Source: Nanobdellota archaeon
GTDB taxonomy: Archaea > Nanobdellota > Nanobdellia > Woesearchaeales > JAUYGA01
Direction: 5' to 3'
NCBI GenBank assembly: GCA_030690755.1
Contig: JAUYGA010000227.1
Coordinates: 1-7,565 of the forward strand
Length of the DNA stretch: 7,565 bases
Below the pieces are notes generated by a model. The model did not search any database, had not been told where the DNA came from, and worked only from the letters and a program-made list of their open reading frames with translations. Made by a program: the position numbers and the translations under genes. Positions within the stretch are counted from its first letter, which is position 1. Each line of letters starts with the position of its first letter. Shown one piece after another: positions 1 to 6,008 of this stretch.

Positions 1-422
1 TGAAGGTAGATTTGACTAAATATGAGTTGGAAATCTGCGTTGAGTTCTTTAATGGTAAGGCTTATCTGTTCACTTCAAGAATTCCGGCATTGGGGGGTTT
101 GCCCTCAGGCATCGAAGGAAATGTCTATGTTGATATAAGAAATGAAGAGGATTTACTTTCAGCTATTCTTATGCTTAAGCGCGGCTGCAAAGTTTTTTAT
201 AAATTGTCTGCTAAAAAACTTGCAAAGAAGCTTGCGGTTTTTGAGAACGGCAGAAATCTTATTAAAGCCAAGAGTAAATCAAGCTATTTGACTTTGGTCA
301 ATTCAGAGCATTATCCAGATATATTATCAGATAATGAGTTTACATTAAAGCCGATTGTATTATATGATGATGTTGAGATAAAGAATAAATTGGAAAGATA
401 TTTTTCAGTTGAGATAACTTAA
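1..422 (+). CDS. ThiI-family protein, C-terminal part, PP-loop lost (5' end outside window)
   Basis: The frame is open from the first base, so the gene begins outside the window; the TTG at 12 is unlikely to be the true start because residues before it (KVDL) already match ThiI. The visible 139 residues follow the end of the THUMP region and the start of the ATP-pyrophosphatase domain of ThiI, the tRNA 4-thiouridine synthase. Recognisable pieces are VEFFNGKAYLF, then GGLPSGIEGNVYV, then LMLKRGC, and near the end an LKPIVLYDDVEI block resembling the ThiI 'LRPLI..DK.EII' segment. The PP-loop (SGGIDSP in ThiI), expected between GNVYV and LMLKRGC, is replaced by RNEEDLL, so ATP binding and adenylation should be lost. 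The domain is also much shorter than in ThiI, with about 90 residues of its core missing. A tRNA-binding or regulatory role through THUMP is possible but inferred. A degenerate paralogue is more likely than a working sulfurtransferase. Confidence 0.65.
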   Translation, partial: KVDLTKYELEICVEFFNGKAYLFTSRIPALGGLPSGIEGNVYVDIRNEEDLLSAILMLKRGCKVFYKLSAKKLAKKLAVFENGRNLIKAKSKSSYLTLVNSEHYPDILSDNEFTLKPIVLYDDVEIKNKLERYFSVEIT

Positions 423-442
423 TCTTAATTAATAAACAAAAG

Positions 443-455
443 GTTTTTATTATTA
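443..455 (+). promoter_or_regulatory. Possible archaeal TATA box for the MNT-HEPN-rnp3 operon
   Basis: In the 51-base gap between the ThiI-like gene and the nucleotidyltransferase gene there is a T/A-rich TTTTTATTATTA element centred about 26 bases before the ATG at 474, and no Shine-Dalgarno before that ATG. This spacing is what a leaderless archaeal transcript would have. The same T-rich stretch could also end transcription of the upstream gene. The call rests on position and composition only. Confidence 0.35.
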
Positions 456-473
456 GTTCTATTTTTAGTTTAT

Positions 474-1310
474 ATGGTACTAAAATTAGAACAATTATTA
501 GGTTCAAAAAACGCTCTTACAGTATTGAGAAAACTTACTCTTGAACCGCATAAACAATTTGGTTTGACTAAATTATCTGAAGAGATTTGTGTTTCTAAAT
601 CGAATATTTTAAGGGTTATAAGGTCTCTTATTGATAATAAAATTGTTCTTGAAAAAGAATCAGGTAGGAAGAAAGTATATCAGATTAATTCAGAATGCAA
701 ATATGCACATCTGCTCTACGACCTATTTATGATTGAAAGACAACAAGCGCTGCCTGCAGAGTTTAAGAATAGTGTCAATCTTATTTTTGACCAGATAAAG
801 GATAAAGTTAGTATGTTTATTTTGTTTGGGAGTGTCGCTCAAAATACTTCTACAACCGAATCTGATATAGACTTATGCGTTGTTGGCGATGAAGATTTAT
901 CTGGCTTGAAATTTGATGTTTTTGGGAAAAAAATAGAAATGCATGTTTATTCAGAGAAAGATTTTGATGATGTGAAGGATTTTGTGGTTCTTGAAGCTTT
1001 GCTAAATGGAATATGGTATAAAGGCGATTCGTTTCATTATCTGAGCAATCTAAGGTCTATTCCTAAATCCTATCTTATTTATAGGTTGAATAAAGCTAAA
1101 TCTTTTACCAAAAAAGCTAGTTTATTAAAGGGTCAATCTCGCGAGTATTTTCTTTCGCTGGCTGAAACATCCTTAGGAGAGATATCAAGTGTTCTTAATA
1201 ATAAGACAACCCTCCCTAAAAATAAGATAAAAATAAAAATAAACAAGGATTTGTTTGAGGTTATTGAAGAGAAATTAGCGCTTGAAGGTGAAAGGATATG
1301 GATAATATGA
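474..1310 (+). CDS. Winged-helix / minimal nucleotidyltransferase (MNT) protein
   Basis: 278 residues in two recognisable domains. Residues 1-75 form a winged helix-turn-helix: LTKLSEEICVSKSNILRVIRS is the recognition region, and the basic GRKKVYQIN wing follows. Residues about 100-190 form a minimal nucleotidyltransferase of the Pol-beta fold, with the signature FGS at 118-120, then DID at 131-133; E155 in EMHVYS is the likely third acidic residue. The remaining ~85 residues are helical and basic and I do not recognise them. The next gene is a HEPN protein, so this is the usual MNT/HEPN arrangement, in which the MNT partner of characterised toxin-antitoxin pairs AMPylates and silences the HEPN ribonuclease. 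The fused DNA-binding domain suggests it may also control its own operon. Its TGA overlaps the HEPN start region by 13 bases. The catalytic residues look intact; the biological target is unknown. Confidence 0.75.
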   Translation: MVLKLEQLLGSKNALTVLRKLTLEPHKQFGLTKLSEEICVSKSNILRVIRSLIDNKIVLEKESGRKKVYQINSECKYAHLLYDLFMIERQQALPAEFKNSVNLIFDQIKDKVSMFILFGSVAQNTSTTESDIDLCVVGDEDLSGLKFDVFGKKIEMHVYSEKDFDDVKDFVVLEALLNGIWYKGDSFHYLSNLRSIPKSYLIYRLNKAKSFTKKASLLKGQSREYFLSLAETSLGEISSVLNNKTTLPKNKIKIKINKDLFEVIEEKLALEGERIWII

Positions 1311-1558
1311 CTAGGGCAAAAAGCCTCATTAAGTCTGCAAGGCTGCTTTTTGAAAGCGAAGATTTAACAGGAGTGGCAGGTCTTTCATATCAAGCAGTTG
1401 AATCTGCAATAGCTGAACTTTCACTCCAAGCAGAGTCTCATACAGAGAGAAGGAAGAGAGCGGAAAAGTTGCTGAATATTTCAAAAAACTCTCTTAAGGA
1501 ACTATGGGATGCAAGAAATATTGATTTTTATGGCAATCAGTCTATTGGTGGAGAATAA
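1298..1558 (+). CDS. HEPN-domain protein, interrupted by an in-frame TAA
   Basis: An 86-residue frame with the start and middle of a HEPN domain: helical RAKSLIKSARLLFES, then a LSYQAVESAIAELSL helix, then ARNIDFYGNQSIGGE. The usual HEPN ribonuclease motif R-x4-6-H is not present; R73 is followed by NIDFYG with tyrosine where histidine would be, so RNase activity is doubtful. The start at 1298 overlaps the MNT gene by 13 bases; an alternative ATG at 1307 would give a standard ATGA overlap. The frame stops at TAA 1556-1558, but the same frame reads on for 27 more helical codons to TGA 1640-1642, matching the missing last HEPN helix. The protein is therefore either truncated, a recent pseudogene, or affected by a base-call error. 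With its neighbour it forms a MNT/HEPN pair. Confidence 0.65.
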   Translation: MDNMTRAKSLIKSARLLFESEDLTGVAGLSYQAVESAIAELSLQAESHTERRKRAEKLLNISKNSLKELWDARNIDFYGNQSIGGE

Positions 1559-1642
1559 AAGGAGCTTAACAAAAAGGATATTGAAAAGGCTCTAGAGAAA
1601 GCCGAAGAGATAATAAGCGCTCTAGAAAGGTTAAAAAAATGA
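1559..1642 (+). pseudogene. Severed C-terminal helix of the HEPN gene
   Basis: Directly after the TAA at 1556-1558, and in the same frame, 27 sense codons encode KELNKKDIEKALEKAEE followed by IISALERLKK, an amphipathic helix typical of the end of HEPN proteins. The TGA at 1640-1642 overlaps the ATG of the RNase P gene at 1639 as ATGA, the same coupling style as elsewhere in this operon. No start codon with a usable upstream site is visible in this piece, so it is unlikely to be translated alone. The intact frame and the conserved overlap point to a recent nonsense change or a sequencing error. Confidence 0.65.
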
Positions 1643-2196
1643 AAGATTATGTTATACCTAATGGAAATGAACGTGAGTTCATAGAAAACGCAGAAAAGCT
1701 GAACATTAAGGAGCTGATGTTTCTTTATCCCTTGACTAAATTTGATGCTACAAATCTGGAGATGCTTCAGAATGGGACAAAAATAAGATTGCTTAAAGCG
1801 GTTATTGCTGACAAGAAGGACATGCATGTCGCCAAGAGAAAAGCGTTTGATGCTGTTCGCGCTTTAGAAGAAAATAGGGCAATATTGGAACAAGGCCCGG
1901 ATTTGATGTTTGGCTTTGAAGAAGCGTCAAAAAAGGACTATTTGCATCATAGGGGATCAGGATTTAATCAAGTGCTTGCTAAAATCGCGCATGACAAAAA
2001 AGTTTCAATAGGTTTATCGTTCTCTTCGCTAATCAGGGCAGATTCTGTATCTCGCGCTCAAATAATAGGCAGGATGAACCAAAACAAGATGCTCTTCAGA
2101 AAATACAAAGTCAAGTTCTTTGTCGCATCATTTGCTGAAAGGCCTGAAGAAATGAGGGCAGCAGAAGAACTAAAAGCATTTGAGAGGGTTGTTTGA
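1639..2196 (+). CDS. rnp3: RNase P protein component 3 (Rpp30 family)
   Basis: 185 residues of the archaeal/eukaryotic Rnp3/Rpp30 family, a protein subunit of the RNase P ribonucleoprotein that removes the 5' leader from precursor tRNA. The fold is PHP-like but non-catalytic in this family. Family landmarks are HHRGSGFNQVLAKIAHDKKV (equivalent to the DPGIDHVLAKL block of known members), VSIGLSFSSLI, then RAQIIGRMNQNKMLFRKYKV, and the closing SFAERPEEMRAAEELKAF. Compared with the roughly 210-residue Pyrococcus protein as I remember it, it lacks about 30 residues at the C-terminus, ending just after the FASxPxxMR-like motif. The start ATG at 1639 has a good AAAGG site eight bases upstream and overlaps the end of the full HEPN frame. 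Being co-directional with a MNT/HEPN pair is unusual for this housekeeping gene. Confidence 0.85.
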   Translation: MKDYVIPNGNEREFIENAEKLNIKELMFLYPLTKFDATNLEMLQNGTKIRLLKAVIADKKDMHVAKRKAFDAVRALEENRAILEQGPDLMFGFEEASKKDYLHHRGSGFNQVLAKIAHDKKVSIGLSFSSLIRADSVSRAQIIGRMNQNKMLFRKYKVKFFVASFAERPEEMRAAEELKAFERVV

Positions 2197-2202
2197 AGTC
2201 TT

Positions 2203-3675
2203 ATGAAAATTGCACTTGTTAATTTATATCGTCCATTTAGATTTCCTTATCTGCCTTTGGCTATTGCACAGTTGAATGCAGATTTAAGAAATAGAGGAAT
2301 AAAACCAGAGATTATTGATTTTAATGTTATGCCTTTCAAGGATAAGAGTTTGTCAGACTCGTTTAACCTTTTTTTTTCCCATAACCAGGAATTAGTTGAT
2401 TACGTTTTTAATAATAAAAAAAATGAAGAAATCAGTGCATTTTATGACACTCTTATTAAAAAAAATAAACTTGATAAGTTTGATGTTGTAGGATTTTCTA
2501 TTTCTTTACCTTTACAAATTGTTCCAGCTTTAATATTATCGAAGAAGATAAAAAAATTATCTAATGCAAAAATTGTTTTCGGGGGCGCTTTTAACATAGG
2601 CTCAGCTGCGCTTACAAGCCTAGATGATGTGGATTTTATTATCAGAAAATATGGGGAGGAATCATTTTATCTTTTGATAAAAAATATTTCAGGGGATCCG
2701 ATTCCGTTTTCTCAAATTCCAGGTTTAGTTTATAAAAACAAAAAAAATTGTATCAAAAATGAGATAAAAGATCCATCAATTGATTTTTTGCCCGGCCCAT
2801 CATTTGAAGGTTTTGATATCGGGGCCTATAAATTTATTCCAAAAGACAGCATCAATAGGATTAATAACATTCTTTCTACATCATTTCCTTTAAATTATCA
2901 TGAAAAAAAAGTATTAGTTCTTCCTTATAATTTTATGATTGGGTGCCCGTATTCATGCTTTTTTTGCTGCAATGACAAAAAAAATTTACAGGTAAGAAAA
3001 CTAGATTCTATTTTGAATCAAATTGAGTTTCTTTCAAAAAAATATAAAACAAGGCATTTTAATTTTCTAAATTCTACTTTTAACATTTCTAATAAATTTG
3101 TCAACTCATTTTATTCAGCTTTTAAAGAGCGGGGAATTGATATAACCTGGAATGACAGTGCAAGACCGGATATTAATATTTTATCTCTTGAAACCATGAG
3201 AAAATTGAATAACATTGGTTGTAATGGTTTTGTCTATGGAATAGAGTCAGGAAGCCAAGAAATTCTTTTTAATATGAACAGAAGATACCCTATAAAAGGT
3301 ATTGAAAAAATTCTCAAAGAATCAAAACGTCTTGGTATGTGGGTTTCTGCAAATTTTATAGTGGGTTTTCCTCATGAATCTGAAACGCAGTTTAATGAGA
3401 CGCTAAAATTTATTAAAAATAATTTTAACTATATAGAATCCTTCACAATATCAAAATTTAGACTTCATCCAACATCCTATATTGCCAAAAATTTAGAAAA
3501 ATTTCAAATAAAAATGACTGATGGTTTTGATGTTAATCAAATAATTTCAGATGCTCATTTTGCTTCAAATTTTGATGAATTAGGTGGTTTATCTGCAAAG
3601 CAAAAAACAACGCAACAACATGAAAGACTTAACAAACTACAGGGGAGGATAATTGAATTGGCAAATCCCAATTAG
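2203..3675 (+). CDS. Radical SAM protein with B12-binding-like N-terminal domain
   Basis: 490 residues. Residues 1-165 resemble the Rossmann-like cobalamin-binding domain of B12-type radical SAM proteins (IALVNLYRPFRFPYLPLAIA at the start, VVGFSIS near 95, VFGGAF near 125, and a VDFIIRKYGEESF stretch), but the DxHxxG cobalt-ligand motif is absent. The radical SAM core follows with C248, C252 and C255 in a CxxxCxxC motif for the 4Fe-4S cluster, then YGIESGSQEILFNMNR at 345-360 and FIVGFPHES at 385-393, both typical of this class. Such enzymes often methylate or rearrange unreactive carbons; the substrate here is unknown. It starts six bases after rnp3 with only a weak GAGG upstream, and ends 37 bases before a His/Ser-rich peptide gene, which is a candidate substrate. 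It is visibly more AT-rich than rnp3 (for example 12 of 60 G+C at 3061-3120 against 24 of 60 at 1921-1980). Confidence 0.8.
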   Translation: MKIALVNLYRPFRFPYLPLAIAQLNADLRNRGIKPEIIDFNVMPFKDKSLSDSFNLFFSHNQELVDYVFNNKKNEEISAFYDTLIKKNKLDKFDVVGFSISLPLQIVPALILSKKIKKLSNAKIVFGGAFNIGSAALTSLDDVDFIIRKYGEESFYLLIKNISGDPIPFSQIPGLVYKNKKNCIKNEIKDPSIDFLPGPSFEGFDIGAYKFIPKDSINRINNILSTSFPLNYHEKKVLVLPYNFMIGCPYSCFFCCNDKKNLQVRKLDSILNQIEFLSKKYKTRHFNFLNSTFNISNKFVNSFYSAFKERGIDITWNDSARPDINILSLETMRKLNNIGCNGFVYGIESGSQEILFNMNRRYPIKGIEKILKESKRLGMWVSANFIVGFPHESETQFNETLKFIKNNFNYIESFTISKFRLHPTSYIAKNLEKFQIKMTDGFDVNQIISDAHFASNFDELGGLSAKQKTTQQHERLNKLQGRIIELANPN

Positions 3676-3678
3676 AAA

Positions 3679-3689
3679 ATTTTAAATAC
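3679..3689 (+). promoter_or_regulatory. TATA box of the His/Ser-rich peptide gene
   Basis: The element ATTTTAAATAC, preceded by AGAAA as a possible TFB-recognition (BRE) sequence, is centred about 29 bases before the ATG at 3713. No Shine-Dalgarno lies between them, so the transcript is probably leaderless. This gives the peptide gene its own promoter, separate from the upstream radical SAM gene, as expected for a substrate needed in larger amounts than its enzyme. Confidence 0.55.
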
Positions 3690-3712
3690 TATTGAGCTAA
3701 CTACAATAATTA

Positions 3713-3991
3713 ATGGCACACTTTCCTAAGCTAAAAAAGAGGATAAATGACTTTTTGATAGATGAAGAAGGGGAAATAGACAAAGATATTCTACTTAAAA
3801 CAGGGATTATTTCGTCAACTACCTTATTGTCTTTGGTTTTATCTTCAGAGTCAGCAGGTGCTTCATGGCTTCATTCAAGTAGCAGTCATTCTTCTGCGCC
3901 ACCAGTTCATCACAGTCACAGCAATTCACTTTCTATAAACTGCGATGCTAAGATGGCATGTTCTGGCCAGCATGACCATAGTGTGTCTTAA
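3713..3991 (+). CDS. His/Ser-rich precursor-like peptide (HxsA-like)
   Basis: 92 residues laid out like a modified-peptide precursor. Residues 1-27 are a charged leader with KLKKRINDFLIDEEGEI. Residues about 28-50 are hydrophobic and end in AGA, which could be a Sec signal peptide with cleavage before S51, or a membrane anchor. Residues 51-92 are a low-complexity core rich in Ser and His (His 54, 59, 66, 67, 69, 87, 89), with His-x-Ser at 54, 59 and 66, plus Cys 77 and 83. His-Xaa-Ser repeats are the hallmark of substrates of the Hxs system, and HxsB- and HxsD-like genes converge on it from the other strand 23 bases away. The N-terminal 'FL.DEEG' block resembles leaders I associate with such peptides. 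The repeat is short and imperfect compared with classical HxsA. The modification and final role are unknown. Confidence 0.7.
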   Translation: MAHFPKLKKRINDFLIDEEGEIDKDILLKTGIISSTTLLSLVLSSESAGASWLHSSSSHSSAPPVHHSHSNSLSINCDAKMACSGQHDHSVS

Positions 3992-4007
3992 TTCTCAATA
4001 ATATTTT

Positions 4008-4021
4008 AGTTTTTTTAAACT
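4008..4021 (+). terminator. Convergent-gene terminator, T-run within a small palindrome
   Basis: Between the stops of the peptide gene and the convergent HxsB-like gene the sequence AGTTTTTTTAAACT can form a 5-bp stem and carries seven consecutive T on the plus strand. A T-run alone is enough to end transcription in archaea, so this would terminate the peptide transcript. On the minus strand the same bases read as an A-run and would not act as a U-tract terminator. Confidence 0.4.
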
Positions 4022-5397
4022 ATATTTATCCAGGTAGTCAATATTTCCTTATTTTCTTTGTTTTGAATTAATTCAAAAATATAATCAAATTGGGCTTTGA
4101 GTATTTTGCATCTTCTTGTTGCAGGTATTTGCGCAAGTATATTGCCATGCTCCGCATAATTGCAAACAGGACATAAACCGCAGTAAGGCTTGTAAGCGCA
4201 AAAGTCACAATGAGTTGTGTCATTAATAGATGCAGATACTATTGCGCATGTTTGAGGGCATGTCAGAACATCCTTATATTTTTTAGTCACATCTCCAATT
4301 TTGAATATTTCTTCATCAACCATTCTTCCTTCGTCACATGTAAAAATATTGCCGTCATAGTTGTAAAGCAATTGGCCTATTGCAGCGCCACAGGGATTTC
4401 TTAAATCAAGAAAATTAGGGTCAACAGAAAAAATCTTATGACACATTATTGCAGCAGTTCTTTCAACTATTTTTATTCCCTTTTTATTAAGAAATAGTAT
4501 GTAATCAAGGCTTTTTTTCCAGAAACTAACAAATTCTTCAGGAGTATAACTTATATCTTTCCATACATTGTTAGCATATCCCAAATTATCAAGAGATCTT
4601 ATGTGTATTGGATTTAAGTCAAGGCTGACGTATTCATCAATGATTTCTTTGTGGTGTCCAAGAGAATTTTTTGTGATTGTTGTTAAGGCGTTTACTTTTA
4701 TGCCTTTCTCGTTCAAATATTTTATTTTTTCAATAGTTGTTGCATAGCTTCCTGTTCCGCTTAGGAATTTTCTGTTTTTGTCATGGACTTCTTTTGGTCC
4801 GTCTAATGATGTGCATATGCTGATGTTTTCTTTTATTAAAAACTTGGTTTTTTTATCATCTAACAGGCTTAAATTACTAACTAAGATTATCTTGACCTCT
4901 TTTTTAAACTCTTTATTCTTCTTTTTTGCATATTCTGTTATGAATTTCAAAATTTCAAAATTAAGTAAAGGTTCCCCTCCTTGGAATTCTATCGCTATGT
5001 TTTTTGCAGGGCTTTGAAATATGAAATCTACAGCTTTTTTTGCAGTTTTCTCATTCATGTCAAATTTTTTAGAATTGCAGTCTTTTGAACTTGCGTGACA
5101 ATATGTGCATTTATAGTTGCATCTTAATGTAGGAATAACGATATGTAATGATGTTCCCTGGAAAAGATAGCGAAATCTCTTTCTGGTATTTTCTATTACC
5201 TCCTCTTTGTTTTTTGTTAATATCACTCCAGTTTTTTTTAATTTAACCATAAGATTTTTGTCAAAAGATCCTTTTTTTAATTTCGCTAATTCAGCATCAT
5301 TTAGAAATGTCCATGAACCATCATCTGTTGTGATGAGATTATTTTTATTAAACTTCCTGATTCTATAATTATTTATCTCATAATTTTCTATTTTCAA
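4015..5397 (-). CDS. hxsB: Radical SAM/SPASM peptide maturase, HxsB-like
   Basis: 460 residues. An N-terminal ~80-residue segment (residues 1-80, including DDGSWTFLNDAELAKL) looks like the substrate-handling region of peptide maturases. The radical SAM core carries C93, C97 and C100 (CNYKCTYC), just after SLHIVIPTLR, and QGGEPLL at 139-145. The C-terminal SPASM/twitch region has cysteines at 336, 354, 380, 384, 397, 400, 406, 409, 412 and 430, enough for auxiliary iron-sulfur clusters. The 'LHIVIPTLRCNYKCTYCHAS' region is what I recall for HxsB of the His-Xaa-Ser system; a different SPASM maturase cannot be excluded. Start: TTG at 5397 is the only plausible start before Met50, since an in-frame TGA lies two codons upstream. 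It overlaps the preceding HxsD-like gene by 20 bases, suggesting coupled translation. It is the last gene of the minus-strand operon and faces the peptide gene. Confidence 0.75.
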   Translation of the reverse strand: MKIENYEINNYRIRKFNKNNLITTDDGSWTFLNDAELAKLKKGSFDKNLMVKLKKTGVILTKNKEEVIENTRKRFRYLFQGTSLHIVIPTLRCNYKCTYCHASSKDCNSKKFDMNEKTAKKAVDFIFQSPAKNIAIEFQGGEPLLNFEILKFITEYAKKKNKEFKKEVKIILVSNLSLLDDKKTKFLIKENISICTSLDGPKEVHDKNRKFLSGTGSYATTIEKIKYLNEKGIKVNALTTITKNSLGHHKEIIDEYVSLDLNPIHIRSLDNLGYANNVWKDISYTPEEFVSFWKKSLDYILFLNKKGIKIVERTAAIMCHKIFSVDPNFLDLRNPCGAAIGQLLYNYDGNIFTCDEGRMVDEEIFKIGDVTKKYKDVLTCPQTCAIVSASINDTTHCDFCAYKPYCGLCPVCNYAEHGNILAQIPATRRCKILKAQFDYIFELIQNKENKEILTTWINIV

Positions 5398-5617
5398 GTT
5401 TCATCATCCCAAGGACATAATTACAGAATTCAAAACCTGTTTTTTTCATGTCCGTTGTTTTATCACAAACTTTACTTATTCTTATTTCATAATAATTTTT
5501 ATCGCCACTTAAATATAATTCAGATATATTTTTGAAATCTTTAATGGCTTTTTTTAGTTTGTCTTCTGAGTAAAATTTTTTATTAAACCTAATTTTAATT
5601 TCTTTGTCTATTTTCAT
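5378..5617 (-). CDS. Small HxsD-like protein, second copy
   Basis: 79 residues, no signal peptide or membrane segment. I read it as a shortened relative of the neighbouring 117-residue HxsD-like protein. Both have an IKI/LTI strand, then a tyrosine followed by a helix (FYSEDKLKKAIKDF here, IYDLDVIYSACYVFLDRAY there), then a short strand pair (YYEIRIS here, KVYVEMT there), then a KTGFEFCNYVLGMMK segment matching TIGGEFNNELLNYAH. It stops before the final RKIILQRAL helix of the longer copy. HxsD proteins are obligate neighbours of HxsB/HxsC but have no assigned biochemistry; a substrate-recognition or chaperone role is inference. ATG start at 5617, 32 bases after the previous gene; its end overlaps the HxsB-like gene. 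Confidence 0.6.
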   Translation of the reverse strand: MKIDKEIKIRFNKKFYSEDKLKKAIKDFKNISELYLSGDKNYYEIRISKVCDKTTDMKKTGFEFCNYVLGMMKLENRKL

Positions 5618-5649
5618 TGTTATTTTCTATTTTTACCTTCATTCATTTT

Positions 5650-6003
5650 TTAAGACTTTTCAATATGAGTTTTGACTAGCGTTGGGTCGTTTGTTATTAA
5701 AGCTCTCTGCAAAATGATTTTTCTCAATTCTGCATTTTTTTGACCCATCTTCTTGTAGTGCGCATAATTCAGAAGCTCATTATTAAATTCGCCACCTATG
5801 GTTTCCATGTTCTGGTTTTCTTTCGGTGTCATTTCAACATAAACTTTCTTTTTTGGATCTCCGTCAATTAGCATATACGCTCTATCAAGAAAAACATAGC
5901 AAGCCGAGTATATAACATCAAGATCATAGATTAAAGGATTTATTTCTATAGTAAGAGAATCATTTTCATAATTTACTTTTATGTTTTTGTTCGTTTTTCC
6001 CAC
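5650..6003 (-). CDS. hxsD: HxsD-like protein
   Basis: 117 residues, soluble. The order of elements matches HxsD of the His-Xaa-Ser system: an N-terminal strand (LTIEINPLIYDLDVIYSACY), the FLDRAYMLIDGDP segment, the KVYVEMTPKE strand, GGEFNNELLNYAH, and a final NAELRKIILQRAL helix. It begins with GTG at 6003, five bases after the peptidase stop; no in-frame ATG lies before Met44. The position directly upstream of a second HxsD-like gene and the HxsB-like gene supports the assignment. HxsD has no known catalytic activity; a role in presenting the peptide to the radical SAM enzyme is inferred. Confidence in the family is moderate because the proteins are short. Confidence 0.65.
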   Translation of the reverse strand: MGKTNKNIKVNYENDSLTIEINPLIYDLDVIYSACYVFLDRAYMLIDGDPKKKVYVEMTPKENQNMETIGGEFNNELLNYAHYKKMGQKNAELRKIILQRALITNDPTLVKTHIEKS

Positions 6004-6008
6004 CCTTG

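Noticed and set aside
12..14. TTG at 12 as the start of the ThiI-like gene
   Set aside because: The frame is open to the window edge and residues before it already match ThiI, so the true start lies outside.
1556..1558. TAA as a recoded sense codon in the HEPN gene
   Set aside because: Other genes in the window use TAA as a normal stop, and TAA recoding is not an established archaeal mechanism; a mutation or error is simpler.
1537..1827. Minus-strand open frame opposite the HEPN tail and rnp3
   Set aside because: No recognisable protein features, and it overlaps a clear RNase P component gene.
4210..5017. Two plus-strand open frames opposite the HxsB-like gene
   Set aside because: Both are antisense to conserved SPASM and radical SAM coding sequence and have no motifs or start signals.
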